DNA of 64,000 bases, taken from Chrysophaeum taylorii (taxonomy: Eukaryota; Sar; Pelagophyceae; Pelagomonadales; Pelagomonadaceae). The notes below the pieces were generated by a model. That model saw nothing but the letters and a program-made list of their open reading frames with translations. It was not told the DNA's origin and did no database searches. The translations under genes were made by a program, and so were the position numbers. Shown here piece after piece: positions 42,977 through 50,863 of this stretch. Position 1 is the stretch's first letter, and each line of letters begins with the position of its first letter. The stretch spans positions 39,025 through 103,024 of the forward strand of contig JAQMWT010000683.1 of assembly GCA_029834535.1 (NCBI GenBank). The letters run 5' to 3'.

Positions 42977-45304
42977 CTAGAGAACTCCTTTCACCACTTG
43001 ATAGCGATAATTGGCTCCGTACCGACGAAGAGAATGGCCCTGAGCCATGCGATAACGAATGTCCTCGCATGTAGCATCAGCGATCTGCTCTTTGGCTATC
43101 TCTTCAAAAGTCAAATTATCCGGAATCTTGTCGATGTACTCTTGGTAATCATCGGCATCACGGAAAATACTAGGCTGGGCCTGCAGACGTTGCTTCTGAC
43201 GTTGTTTCGTAGCATGAGACGTGACCAATTGCATCGGATCATCGAGGTCTTCTTCCTCTTCCTCCACAGGCAACTCAGTCGTAACAAATGACAGAATGAC
43301 ATGACACCCAGGTAAAGGTGCTCCTTCATCATCAACAGAGCGAGGAAGTTCTTGGCACACTAGATACGCGTGGTTCAAGGGTTCACCAAACTCGTCCGTC
43401 TCGATGACGTGATCTATAGGATTGCGAGAGAGACATTCAGGGATACTCATTCCCGGCGACTTTCCTGGTTTGTAACCCAATTCAGGATCAAAGTTGGCGA
43501 GCCGCATCGCCCATCGAGCCAACTGCCCAGACGAGTGCTTCGCCTTTCGTAAAAACGTCAAGTTGCGATGATCCGTTTCAAGGATCGTCTTGTGACCTTC
43601 GATATAAGAGCGGAAATGCACAAGAGAAAGAATAACTGCCTGTAGCTCTAGCCGGCGAGGCTCATAGTTCCGCATCTCTTTCGGCACAGCTCGGCTCCAA
43701 TACTCAACTACTCGTTCCTCTCGTGTCACCTTGCCGGTTTCGTCCTTGACTTCCACGAGCTGAAAAAGATACGCGCCCAGACCATCCTTGGAAGCATCCG
43801 AGCGGATCTGAAAAGGAAGATCGTAGTCAGCATGATAAACTCCGCAAGAGTCCACCAAAGCTTCGATGATCGTGTCCCATGCCTTTTGGCACTCAGGCGT
43901 CCACTCAAACTTAACGCCTTCAAGACACAATCGCCTAAGCGGCTCCACAATCTTCGAATAATTCTTCACATATCGGCGGCAATAGTTGCTCATGCCAATG
44001 AAAGATCGAATCTGGGTCTTCGGGGACGTATTAGGCAACGTACCGGGAATCGGCATCTGCTGCAACGCTTCTAACGTCTTGGGATTCGGCTTCAAGCCTT
44101 CCGGAGTCGAAATATGTCCCAAAAACTCGATTTCATCCTTGAGGAGGTGGAACTTCGAAGTTCGTCCACTATATCCTCGCTGTGCTAAATGGCACAACAC
44201 TTCAATCGAAACTTGTAAATGTCGGTGGAGTTCATCCGATCCCATCATAATATCGTCGACAAACGCGACCAAGTCCTTATACATCCATGTGGACAAATCG
44301 CTAGCCATCTGCTTACAAAAGAGAGCTCCTGCTGTTTTTACTCCTAGAGGCAAGCGCAAGAAACTATGGGCTCCAAGTGGACTAACCATCGTAACGGCGT
44401 CCTGAGCAGCGGCGTCCAAACGTAGGTTATGATAACCCCATCGAATATCAATGCACGTCCGCCAACGGCGCATGGCAAGAAAAGCCAAAGCATCATCTTG
44501 ACGAATATTCGGCCAACTGTCATTGACCAGCTGATCATTGAGCTGACGCAAGTCAACTGCAGCACGAAAAGCATTCGACGTCCCGGCCTCTGCTCCCTTC
44601 TTAGGCAGCATCAGTACAGGGAATCCCCACGGAGAGTTCGCCGGTCGGATGACTCCATCGCGACACCACTCAGTGATCTGCTTTCTGAGACACTCGAGCT
44701 TTGCTGGCGTCAACCTATAAGGCGTCATCTTGATCGGTCGTGGGTTTGCGTCTTTAAATCGTAGAGAAACCGGTGGCGAGTCCACGGGTCTCATAATCGG
44801 ATCAAAGAAAGCCCACGCGCATTGCACGCAGTGGCTCAACATCATCTTCGCATCATCATCCAGATGCGGGTTGTCGGGAATTCCCAGATCTCGAACAACC
44901 TTTTCGACTTCTTCCTTCGTCGGAATTACGACTTTCATCGCATCATTGTCCTTGACGTGCTCGGGAGTCTGCGGTAACGGTACACCGTCCGCATCGCGCG
45001 GCGCATCCTTCCATGGCACATCGAACTTTTCTTCGTATTTGAACCTCACCTCAGGGTGGCTCTTATTGATCTTTTCACCTTTGACGCGCACATTCGGCTC
45101 GCTCCTTACTTTCGGCTCCTGTTCAGGTTCAGGATCCGGCGGAACGTCCACTTTTGATTGTCGGGGGGGGGGCAGCAGAAAAAGCATGAGCCGTCCCCGG
45201 CGCATTTGTTGGCAGCGGAAGCATAGGGACTTCTGGCGGTTCCCATTTAGTGGGATCCTGGAGATCATCATTTGACACCCACTTAACGACACGAGTACGC
45301 GCAT
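42977..45304 (-). CDS. gypsy-A reverse transcriptase and RNase H
   Basis: A 775-codon open frame overlapping the upstream MTase frame by 176 bp. An acidic linker (DVPPDPEPEQEPKVRSEPNV) leads to RT: KMTPYRLTPAKLECLRKQIT, DGVIRPANSPWGFPVLMLPK, AVDLRQLNDQL, and catalytic LVAFVDDIMMGSDEL near residue 345. Then FLGHISTPEGLKPNPKTLEA, RNase H (IRSDASKDGLGAYLFQLVEV, RRLELQAVILSLVHFRSYIE, TDHRNLTFLRKAKH) and the start of the integrase H2C2 region (EDIRYRMAQGHSLRRYGANY), ending VVKGVL at a stop where a short duplication disrupts the junction. All RT and RH catalytic residues appear intact. Expression probably needs a frameshift at the C-run near 45163-45172. Confidence 0.85.
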   Translation of the reverse strand: MRVLVSLSGCQMMISRIPLNGNRQKSLCFRCQQMRRGRLMLFLLPPPRQSKVDVPPDPEPEQEPKVRSEPNVRVKGEKINKSHPEVRFKYEEKFDVPWKDAPRDADGVPLPQTPEHVKDNDAMKVVIPTKEEVEKVVRDLGIPDNPHLDDDAKMMLSHCVQCAWAFFDPIMRPVDSPPVSLRFKDANPRPIKMTPYRLTPAKLECLRKQITEWCRDGVIRPANSPWGFPVLMLPKKGAEAGTSNAFRAAVDLRQLNDQLVNDSWPNIRQDDALAFLAMRRWRTCIDIRWGYHNLRLDAAAQDAVTMVSPLGAHSFLRLPLGVKTAGALFCKQMASDLSTWMYKDLVAFVDDIMMGSDELHRHLQVSIEVLCHLAQRGYSGRTSKFHLLKDEIEFLGHISTPEGLKPNPKTLEALQQMPIPGTLPNTSPKTQIRSFIGMSNYCRRYVKNYSKIVEPLRRLCLEGVKFEWTPECQKAWDTIIEALVDSCGVYHADYDLPFQIRSDASKDGLGAYLFQLVEVKDETGKVTREERVVEYWSRAVPKEMRNYEPRRLELQAVILSLVHFRSYIEGHKTILETDHRNLTFLRKAKHSSGQLARWAMRLANFDPELGYKPGKSPGMSIPECLSRNPIDHVIETDEFGEPLNHAYLVCQELPRSVDDEGAPLPGCHVILSFVTTELPVEEEEEDLDDPMQLVTSHATKQRQKQRLQAQPSIFRDADDYQEYIDKIPDNLTFEEIAKEQIADATCEDIRYRMAQGHSLRRYGANYRYQVVKGVL

Positions 45305-48300
45305 TTAACAGCGGAATCTGTACGTGACGAAAGGTGGTGTCGGAGATTCGCAAATACTGCTCAAAGGATCGATCTGTCGGCCTCAACGCGGTCGGCAGGA
45401 CTTCGCCATTTTGGCGGAAACCACTGGTCACGGAGTTGTGCAGATCGACTGCTAAAATCGCAAGAGTGTCTGGAGGGACGACAGACGCTAAATGTTTGAA
45501 CGAATCTGTCTTAGACAAGCTAGCCCAATCATGGTCCACCGGCATCGTGAGCAACTCGGCCGTCATCTCGAGAGTCAAAGGCTGAGTGTCCGAGCGATGC
45601 GGTCCCAAACGAAGAGGAACTCGCGTAACGGTGTAAGCCGTATCTGTTGCTTCTCGGGACGAGCCACGATTATTCAGCTGGAGCAGGTGGCGTTCATGAG
45701 CATAACCTAAAGCTGCAGCAAATTTTGGTTGCATGTTCACACATGTCTTCGGAGCCTCTTGCAAGTGCAGTGGGTGACTGGAAACCAACAATCGCACGCG
45801 AGAGCTCATCAGAGTGGGCGTGATATCATGAAAATTGACGACGTACACGTAAGGGTGTAAGCGCGCTATATAAGAAATAATGGACGCCTCCTGTTCAATC
45901 AGCCACATCATGAAGCCAGCCATTTTGCACAGCTTCATCGTCCAGTTAGTGGCCGTAACACCCCTGCCAACATCTCTGGATGTCAAGTTGCAGAGTGCGG
46001 AATGAACGCAGGGTGGAGACGCTATACACATCGACGATGACCATTCCGCTTCAGGCAAATAAGCCTTGATCAATCGGAGGGTCGAGTCATATCGTCCGCA
46101 GAGCGTGTGCTGAACCACAGGTATCTTCGGAAAATTCTTCTGATGAACCTTGTTGGCAGCTGTTGAAGAGTCAAGAGCAAGGACGACTCGAAACGACGTC
46201 CCGCACAGCTCGTTCGCTCGTTGCAGTCCTAAAGTACATCCTCCGGCGCCGCTAAAGAACATCACAACCTTGCGATACGTGATCGGCACCCAGTGGACCT
46301 TTTCAAACCTTCGGCGAATCTCGCCTTCTGTAACTTCCCGGCATTTCTTTTCCTCCTCGTCAGTTCGTCGGTCGAAATCGTTGTTACCGGGCGATTCTGG
46401 ACGAGAATTCTTCTTCTTATCGGCAGAAGGAGACGCCTTCTGCACCGAGCTCAAAAGCATCGGTTCGGGAGCCGCATCGCCTTGAGTAAGATGGCTTGCG
46501 ACCGAAGCAGTGAATGATAGGTTAGCCTTGTTAGATTCGGCTTCACCATCCTTCGTTAAATCGTCGACCGTCTCAGCATTCAGCTCGTCATCAAAACGAA
46601 CAATATCGCCCAAAGCAAGGACTTCACCTTGAGTAATCACGGTCGGCACATCCTGGGTAGAGGATATCGCCACTCGAGCTGCGAACTTATCATGGTCCTC
46701 AGGAGAAGAACACATTCCATCGACTACCCCGAGTTGCTCGTACCCAGAAGACGTAGCAACGAAAACTTGCCCAGTTTCCACGGGCTCTGAAAGAGCGACT
46801 GGCACGCAGTAGGTGCGCCCAGGCTCGACCTTCATCGTGCGCGCAGCATAGGCTATCACTTCATAGGCATCGCTGTTCGAACTTTGAGAAGGCGCAACTG
46901 GAGGGATTCCCCAAGTCCTCGAAGCTCCCGGTCGTTTCGGCGGTGGACGCTGGAGGTCTTCAATCTTGCACAAGCGAGCGTAGCGCTCGACTGGAAGATC
47001 GCCCCGGTCAAGGATGATGCTATCCTTTGCCAGTTTTTCGACCATCCCACGACGAATATAGGAGACATCAGCCATTCCATCCACGCCTAAAGTCGTTGCG
47101 AACTTCGGCCCGTCTCGTCGTCTATAAATATGACCAACTATAAACGTAAGTGTACCAGGGTCCAGACAGCCGATGGTGATGAGGTCTTGCTCGATCTTTT
47201 CCCCATCGCTCGGCGAAAGTGCAGTGTGATGACATCGTATCTCCGGTTTCGCATCGCCCGGCATCTGCATCGTCACCGCTGCTATATCTGGCGTTCCACG
47301 TCTCGCCTCAGAATCTATATTGGCGCTCGCCGCTTCGGCTGCTTCCTCATTCCCCAGTTTCGCTGACAACAAATTCTGACACTCCTCAATCGGAGGCACA
47401 TGTATTTCCTCCTTTATCTCTTCTGGCAATCGTCGTTCCTCGTCCATCAAATCGGACATTCCCGTCAACTTCTCCTCCATCGGCGGCGCTGTGGTGTGCT
47501 CTGCTGCGACCAAAACTGTGTCGGCTAAAACATCGGCTAAAACGGTCTCGGGGGGGGCCGTAGGAAAAGAAGACGTCGTCCCCGACGTCAACTCAAAAGG
47601 TCTAACGTCATCATCGTGAACTGCCCTGCAAGACAAGCACATTGACGAATGGGGAGACACTGGAACCTGCGGCATGGGCTCGTCGGTCTCCGAATCTGAC
47701 CCTTCCCAGTAGTGCGGAGAATCCCAAGTAGCATCTGACATTGCTTCCACATACGATGTAGAAGGCCACCGAACGATCCGAGCGTTGGTGGTATGTTGCT
47801 CCTGTTGCAAACGATGGCTGCTCGTCACAGCGACATCGGCAACATCATCGGAGACTCGGGCAGGGCGCGCCGTCGGGTAAAAGACAACCCCCAACATTGG
47901 CGGCGCGTCGCATAAAGATTGGAACGCGAAAGATGCGCTCGAATGTCCCGAACTATCCTGATATCTGCCTCCGTCATACTCGTCATCGTAATGTCGATGA
48001 CGTCGGCGCCGGCGCGAATTGCGACTAGAGCTCCGGTGACGGCGGGGACTCGGGCTGGTTTGAGGAGTATTGGCCTTTCGATCAGGGCTCTGGCTTCGAT
48101 GTCGGCGCGACGATCGTCTATAAGGTGATCGTCCGTCTCGCTGTCGTGTAGAAAACGACGTAGTATCCTTGATGCCTCTGACCTCGCTCACCATGGTCGC
48201 CATTGTGGTTCCAAGATCGGTGAGAGCCGTTTGAATTTCATTAGAAGGCTCCGATCCGCGAGTGGCGTTCGCATGAGATGCATCATCACGCTTCGCCCAA

Positions 48301-48812
48301 TCGGAGCGCGATATGGGTGGCTTCTTCTGCTTACAAATACGCTTCCACATCGCAGAGTAGTAACGATCCGGATCGCGGTTGCAAACCATGCGATTTCCGT
48401 GTTCATCTTCACCATGGATGGTCCAGAAGAACCCGCAGTGCTTGCACGTTCTCTTGCCCCACAAAAAAGGATCTCGTAAGATCAGCGGATCCGTATTCCC
48501 AGACGGTTTATCCGCATCTTGCTTGGCTTGTTGATCGGAGGCCATAGCTCGACCTCCCCGCCCTCGCGGCGGTTTATTCGATTTCGGATTAGGAGGGCCT
48601 TGGTCCTTTTCCTCCTCCATCAACTTTCGCAAGTCGTTCTCGAGCCGCGTAATAAGCGCCACCATCGACTGAAAAGTCAAGTAACTATCAGGATGTCCGC
48701 TCCTCATAGTCTGCACACGGGTCCTCAACTCCTTGGATGTCAATCCACCGACAAGCTGGTCGAGGATATCGACATCATCCATCGTGCGGCTGGAAACGGA
48801 ACAAAACTCCAA
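45129..48812 (-). CDS. gypsy-A Gag C-terminus, protease-like segment and cytosine-5 DNA methyltransferase
   Basis: A 1,227-codon frame, open back to a TAG at 48978. Residues 1-75: end of Gag capsid and Arg/Gly linker. About 115-150: CKHCGFFWTIHGEDEHGNRM then VCNRDPDRYYSAMW (Cys/His cluster). About 560-600: FATTLGVDGMADVSYIRRGM, a degenerate protease loop. About 845-1110: methyltransferase with motif I VVMFFSGAGGCTLGLQRA, II VVLALDSSTAANKV, IV MCIASPPCVHSALC, V-like KLCKMAGFMMWLIEQ, VI region YVYVVNFHD (ENV glutamate not seen), VIII SSRVRLLVSS, IX PLTLEMTAELLTMP and X FKHLASVVPPDTLAI. C5 enzymes methylate cytosine from SAM. Downstream RT lies in another phase. The missing motif VI Glu leaves activity uncertain. 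Confidence 0.82.
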   Translation of the reverse strand: MEFCSVSSRTMDDVDILDQLVGGLTSKELRTRVQTMRSGHPDSYLTFQSMVALITRLENDLRKLMEEEKDQGPPNPKSNKPPRGRGGRAMASDQQAKQDADKPSGNTDPLILRDPFLWGKRTCKHCGFFWTIHGEDEHGNRMVCNRDPDRYYSAMWKRICKQKKPPISRSDWAKRDDASHANATRGSEPSNEIQTALTDLGTTMATMVSEVRGIKDTTSFSTRQRDGRSPYRRSSRRHRSQSPDRKANTPQTSPSPRRHRSSSRNSRRRRRHRHYDDEYDGGRYQDSSGHSSASFAFQSLCDAPPMLGVVFYPTARPARVSDDVADVAVTSSHRLQQEQHTTNARIVRWPSTSYVEAMSDATWDSPHYWEGSDSETDEPMPQVPVSPHSSMCLSCRAVHDDDVRPFELTSGTTSSFPTAPPETVLADVLADTVLVAAEHTTAPPMEEKLTGMSDLMDEERRLPEEIKEEIHVPPIEECQNLLSAKLGNEEAAEAASANIDSEARRGTPDIAAVTMQMPGDAKPEIRCHHTALSPSDGEKIEQDLITIGCLDPGTLTFIVGHIYRRRDGPKFATTLGVDGMADVSYIRRGMVEKLAKDSIILDRGDLPVERYARLCKIEDLQRPPPKRPGASRTWGIPPVAPSQSSNSDAYEVIAYAARTMKVEPGRTYCVPVALSEPVETGQVFVATSSGYEQLGVVDGMCSSPEDHDKFAARVAISSTQDVPTVITQGEVLALGDIVRFDDELNAETVDDLTKDGEAESNKANLSFTASVASHLTQGDAAPEPMLLSSVQKASPSADKKKNSRPESPGNNDFDRRTDEEEKKCREVTEGEIRRRFEKVHWVPITYRKVVMFFSGAGGCTLGLQRANELCGTSFRVVLALDSSTAANKVHQKNFPKIPVVQHTLCGRYDSTLRLIKAYLPEAEWSSSMCIASPPCVHSALCNLTSRDVGRGVTATNWTMKLCKMAGFMMWLIEQEASIISYIARLHPYVYVVNFHDITPTLMSSRVRLLVSSHPLHLQEAPKTCVNMQPKFAAALGYAHERHLLQLNNRGSSREATDTAYTVTRVPLRLGPHRSDTQPLTLEMTAELLTMPVDHDWASLSKTDSFKHLASVVPPDTLAILAVDLHNSVTSGFRQNGEVLPTALRPTDRSFEQYLRISDTTFRHVQIPLLNARTRVVKWVSNDDLQDPTKWEPPEVPMLPLPTNAPGTAHAFSAAPPPTIKSGRSAGS

Positions 48813-48977
48813 GGCACCCGATTGGAATCCGGCACAGTACGTCTGGGCGTGCCGCTCCCCAGACTTCTTCGGAACTGAAGCCTGGGTGACCTTCCGCAGC
48901 TTGTCGAGCAGCTCCTGCTGCGTGCTCGGAGGTCGGCAAGTCGATCTAAAAGAATCCAGAATTTTATCACAATACGT

Positions 48978-49808
48978 CTAATTAAGACGACGGATGCGAC
49001 GAACCGAGGCTCCATGCTCTTCATCGTCAGTATCCAATTTCAAGTAAAACGACGGACCGTGCGGTAGCTCATCGCAGAGCTCCTCGTATTTCTGCAAGTG
49101 TTCCTCAAAAATTGGTGCAACGGTGTCCCGTAGATGCACTGGTAGGAGGTAACGTAATTTCTCGACCGAGTAATGTTCATCTGCTAAAGTATGCATCATC
49201 GCTGCCGAATCCAAATTGAATTGCCGTTGATCTCGGCCGTCGATGACGAGTTTGAAGTTGTCAGGCTTCAAACTGGAGGTGGGGCGACGGGATCGGCTCA
49301 CGTTGCCCTTTTCGAAGGCGTCCGCAACCGTCTGCGATATTCCCCGCGATAATTCCCGTAAATTTTTCGTACCTTCATTCTCAACTTCCGTCCTACCCTC
49401 AGTCTCCGTATCGACTCGGGGCGGAGGTTCATTCCCCGTTTCAGTGTTCCTTTCCGGTTCAGGCGGCCTCACGGGCGTTGCCGGTTCGGGTCGACTCACG
49501 GGTCGTTCGCGGCTACTCTCACGACGCGTACGTTCGGCTAACAATTCATCTCGTTCACGACGAAATCGTTCAGCCTCTTCACGTAGGGTCTTCGATGTCT
49601 CAATCTCTTGCTGCAATGCGTCATTGAGCATGTCAACTTCTCGTCGAGCCGCCTCCTCTTTCGCTCCAGCCCTTTCACGGGCGAAACGCTCAGCTAATCG
49701 TTCATTTTCGCGACGTCTCCGCTCGAGGTCTTCACGAAGTCGACTTCGGGCTGCAGATCCGCGCTCAATAGAAACACGCTCGCCACGGTCCGGAGTCGTT
49801 GGTCTCAA
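48978..49808 (-). CDS. gypsy-A Gag N-terminal part
   Basis: 276 codons from a non-ATG point (TTG 49808) in the same frame as the following 1,227-codon ORF: RPTTPDRGERVSIERG, a charged coiled coil (LREDLERRRRENERLAERFA), then RNTETGNEPPPRVDTETEGR and the capsid-like KLVIDGRDQRQFNLDSAAMM, YSVEKLRYLLPVHLRDTVAP, ending VRRIRRLN at TAG 48978-48980. gypsy-C has Lys at that codon, so the TAG is probably a nonsense mutation in this copy, or a readthrough site. The start may lie in the leader ORF through a -1 shift. Confidence 0.7.
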   Translation of the reverse strand: MRPTTPDRGERVSIERGSAARSRLREDLERRRRENERLAERFARERAGAKEEAARREVDMLNDALQQEIETSKTLREEAERFRRERDELLAERTRRESSRERPVSRPEPATPVRPPEPERNTETGNEPPPRVDTETEGRTEVENEGTKNLRELSRGISQTVADAFEKGNVSRSRRPTSSLKPDNFKLVIDGRDQRQFNLDSAAMMHTLADEHYSVEKLRYLLPVHLRDTVAPIFEEHLQKYEELCDELPHGPSFYLKLDTDDEEHGASVRRIRRLN

Positions 49809-49966
49809 CGGCGAAAAATGGCAGTATCCGGAGGCACGTCAGGGGGCACGTCAGCAACGTCGACTGCCTCGGCCTCTCTTAATTCATCTTCCTCGCGGCC
49901 TATCTCAGGGGCGGTGGGAAGAACTGGTGGAGATTCTTCCTCACGCACGTCTGCGTTTATCTCCAT
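49805..49966 (-). CDS. gypsy-A acidic leader ORF (53 aa)
   Basis: ATG 49966, stop TGA 49805-49807. It encodes an acidic, Pro-containing peptide (MEINADVREEESPPVLPTAP, then EIGREEDELREAEAVDVADV, ending PPDTAIFRR). The gag frame is -1 relative to it and overlaps at attttTCGCCGTTGAG. The counterpart in gypsy-C (38564-38716) keeps the same start, composition, AIF.RR ending and phase. That points to function, either frameshifted Gag or translational control. Confidence 0.5.
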   Translation of the reverse strand: MEINADVREEESPPVLPTAPEIGREEDELREAEAVDVADVPPDVPPDTAIFRR

Positions 49967-50383
49967 ACTGTATCAAATATCGAATATCGATCAAGAATCT
50001 CGAAACACGTCCGGATCCGATCACTCGAAGTAATTCAAGTTGATTCCAACAACGCCATCTGTCGCTGTAAAAACAGCACTCGCGGAATTCCAATCCGCTG
50101 GCAATTCAAAAATGCCCGTGGGTGGCGATCCCACTCGCTAAATAGCTTCCACCGTTCAGCTATACCAAAATCAATTCCCGGGAGAATGCGCTGCGATTTC
50201 CAACTCGAACGCGTGTTCGTCGTCACTCGGATCGTACGAACACAAACAACGTTCGCGTATATTCTCAACGCAAACCGGTCCAATGGAACTCCGTGTGCTT
50301 GATCAGGGCGCACGTACAAATCCGGACCACGTAATACAACACGTACGGCAGCACTCGCTCGTCGGCGACCGATGTAGTCGCAC

Positions 50384-50402
50384 AATCTCGTGTACTCCAC
50401 CA
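50384..50402 (-). other. gypsy-A primer-binding site
   Basis: Minus strand TGGTGGAGTACACGAGATT, 2 bp downstream of the 5' LTR. Its complement has a tRNA 3' architecture: T-loop end AAT, T-stem CTCGT, acceptor GTACTCC, discriminator A, CCA. The tRNA identity cannot be named without the host tRNA set. Confidence 0.65.
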
Positions 50403-50404
50403 CG

Positions 50405-50727
50405 TATGGCGGCACAGAAAAAACCTTCCCGACCCCCGGGTGACAAAGGAGGTACTCACCGATTCGTCCTAGACCTCACTGAACGAGGAAAACACGGACT
50501 CGGGGTCGGATATGCTCGCCACACACCTTGCTCACGCTCACCAAGCCTCTCAACAAGATGGAGAGATGGTATATGACAGCAAGAATGCTACAAGAATACA
50601 GCAAGAATGCTTCTCACAAGAGAGAGGTATGATGTCACTAAGAAGATAGGGAAATGTGTCCCGCTGAACGGGTATCAAGCCTCGAGGGAGGGAGGGTAAG
50701 CCTTAGCGGTCAGAAGCTGCCGCCACA
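50405..50727 (-). repeat. gypsy-A 5' LTR
   Basis: 323 bp, the partner of 40637-40959, with the same TGTGGCGGCA...TGCCGCCATA termini and about 20 differences. It should carry the element promoter, but no confident TATA box was identified. It lies 137 bp beyond the stop of the 1,611-codon host gene. Confidence 0.8.
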
Positions 50728-50760
50728 TCTAGGCCCCCATACCATACGAGAGCGAGCGGG

Positions 50761-50808
50761 GTAAAGTAAAAGTAAAATGAAGTGAAGTAATGTAAAGTAA
50801 AGTAAAAT
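50761..50808. repeat. (TAAAG)-like microsatellite
   Basis: An imperfect run of gtaaagtaaaagtaaaatga and agtaatgtaaagtaaagtaa between the gypsy-A LTR and the 3' end of the host gene. Confidence 0.8.
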
Positions 50809-50863
50809 CGATTTTTTTTTATCCTATTCTCTTTACTCTGTGGAGCAAAAGTGCTAGGCTGGC

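Larger units (their letters stand above)
40637..50727 (-). mobile_element. gypsy-A: Ty3/gypsy element encoding a DNA methyltransferase
   Basis: About 10.1 kb with both LTRs (5' at 50405-50727, 3' at 40637-40959), primer site, leader ORF, gag, protease-like segment, cytosine-5 methyltransferase-like domain, RT, RNase H and integrase. RT before integrase marks Ty3/gypsy. The two LTRs differ at about 20 positions by eye. The flanks ctcat and tctag do not form a target duplication. A SINE sits in the integrase. The gag-to-MTase and RT-RH frames remain open for over a thousand and 775 codons. Confidence 0.85.

Noticed and set aside
44730-45275. 181-codon plus-strand ORF, and similar long ORFs antisense to gypsy and copia genes
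   Set aside because: They mirror conserved RT or linker codons on the other strand and show no independent protein character.
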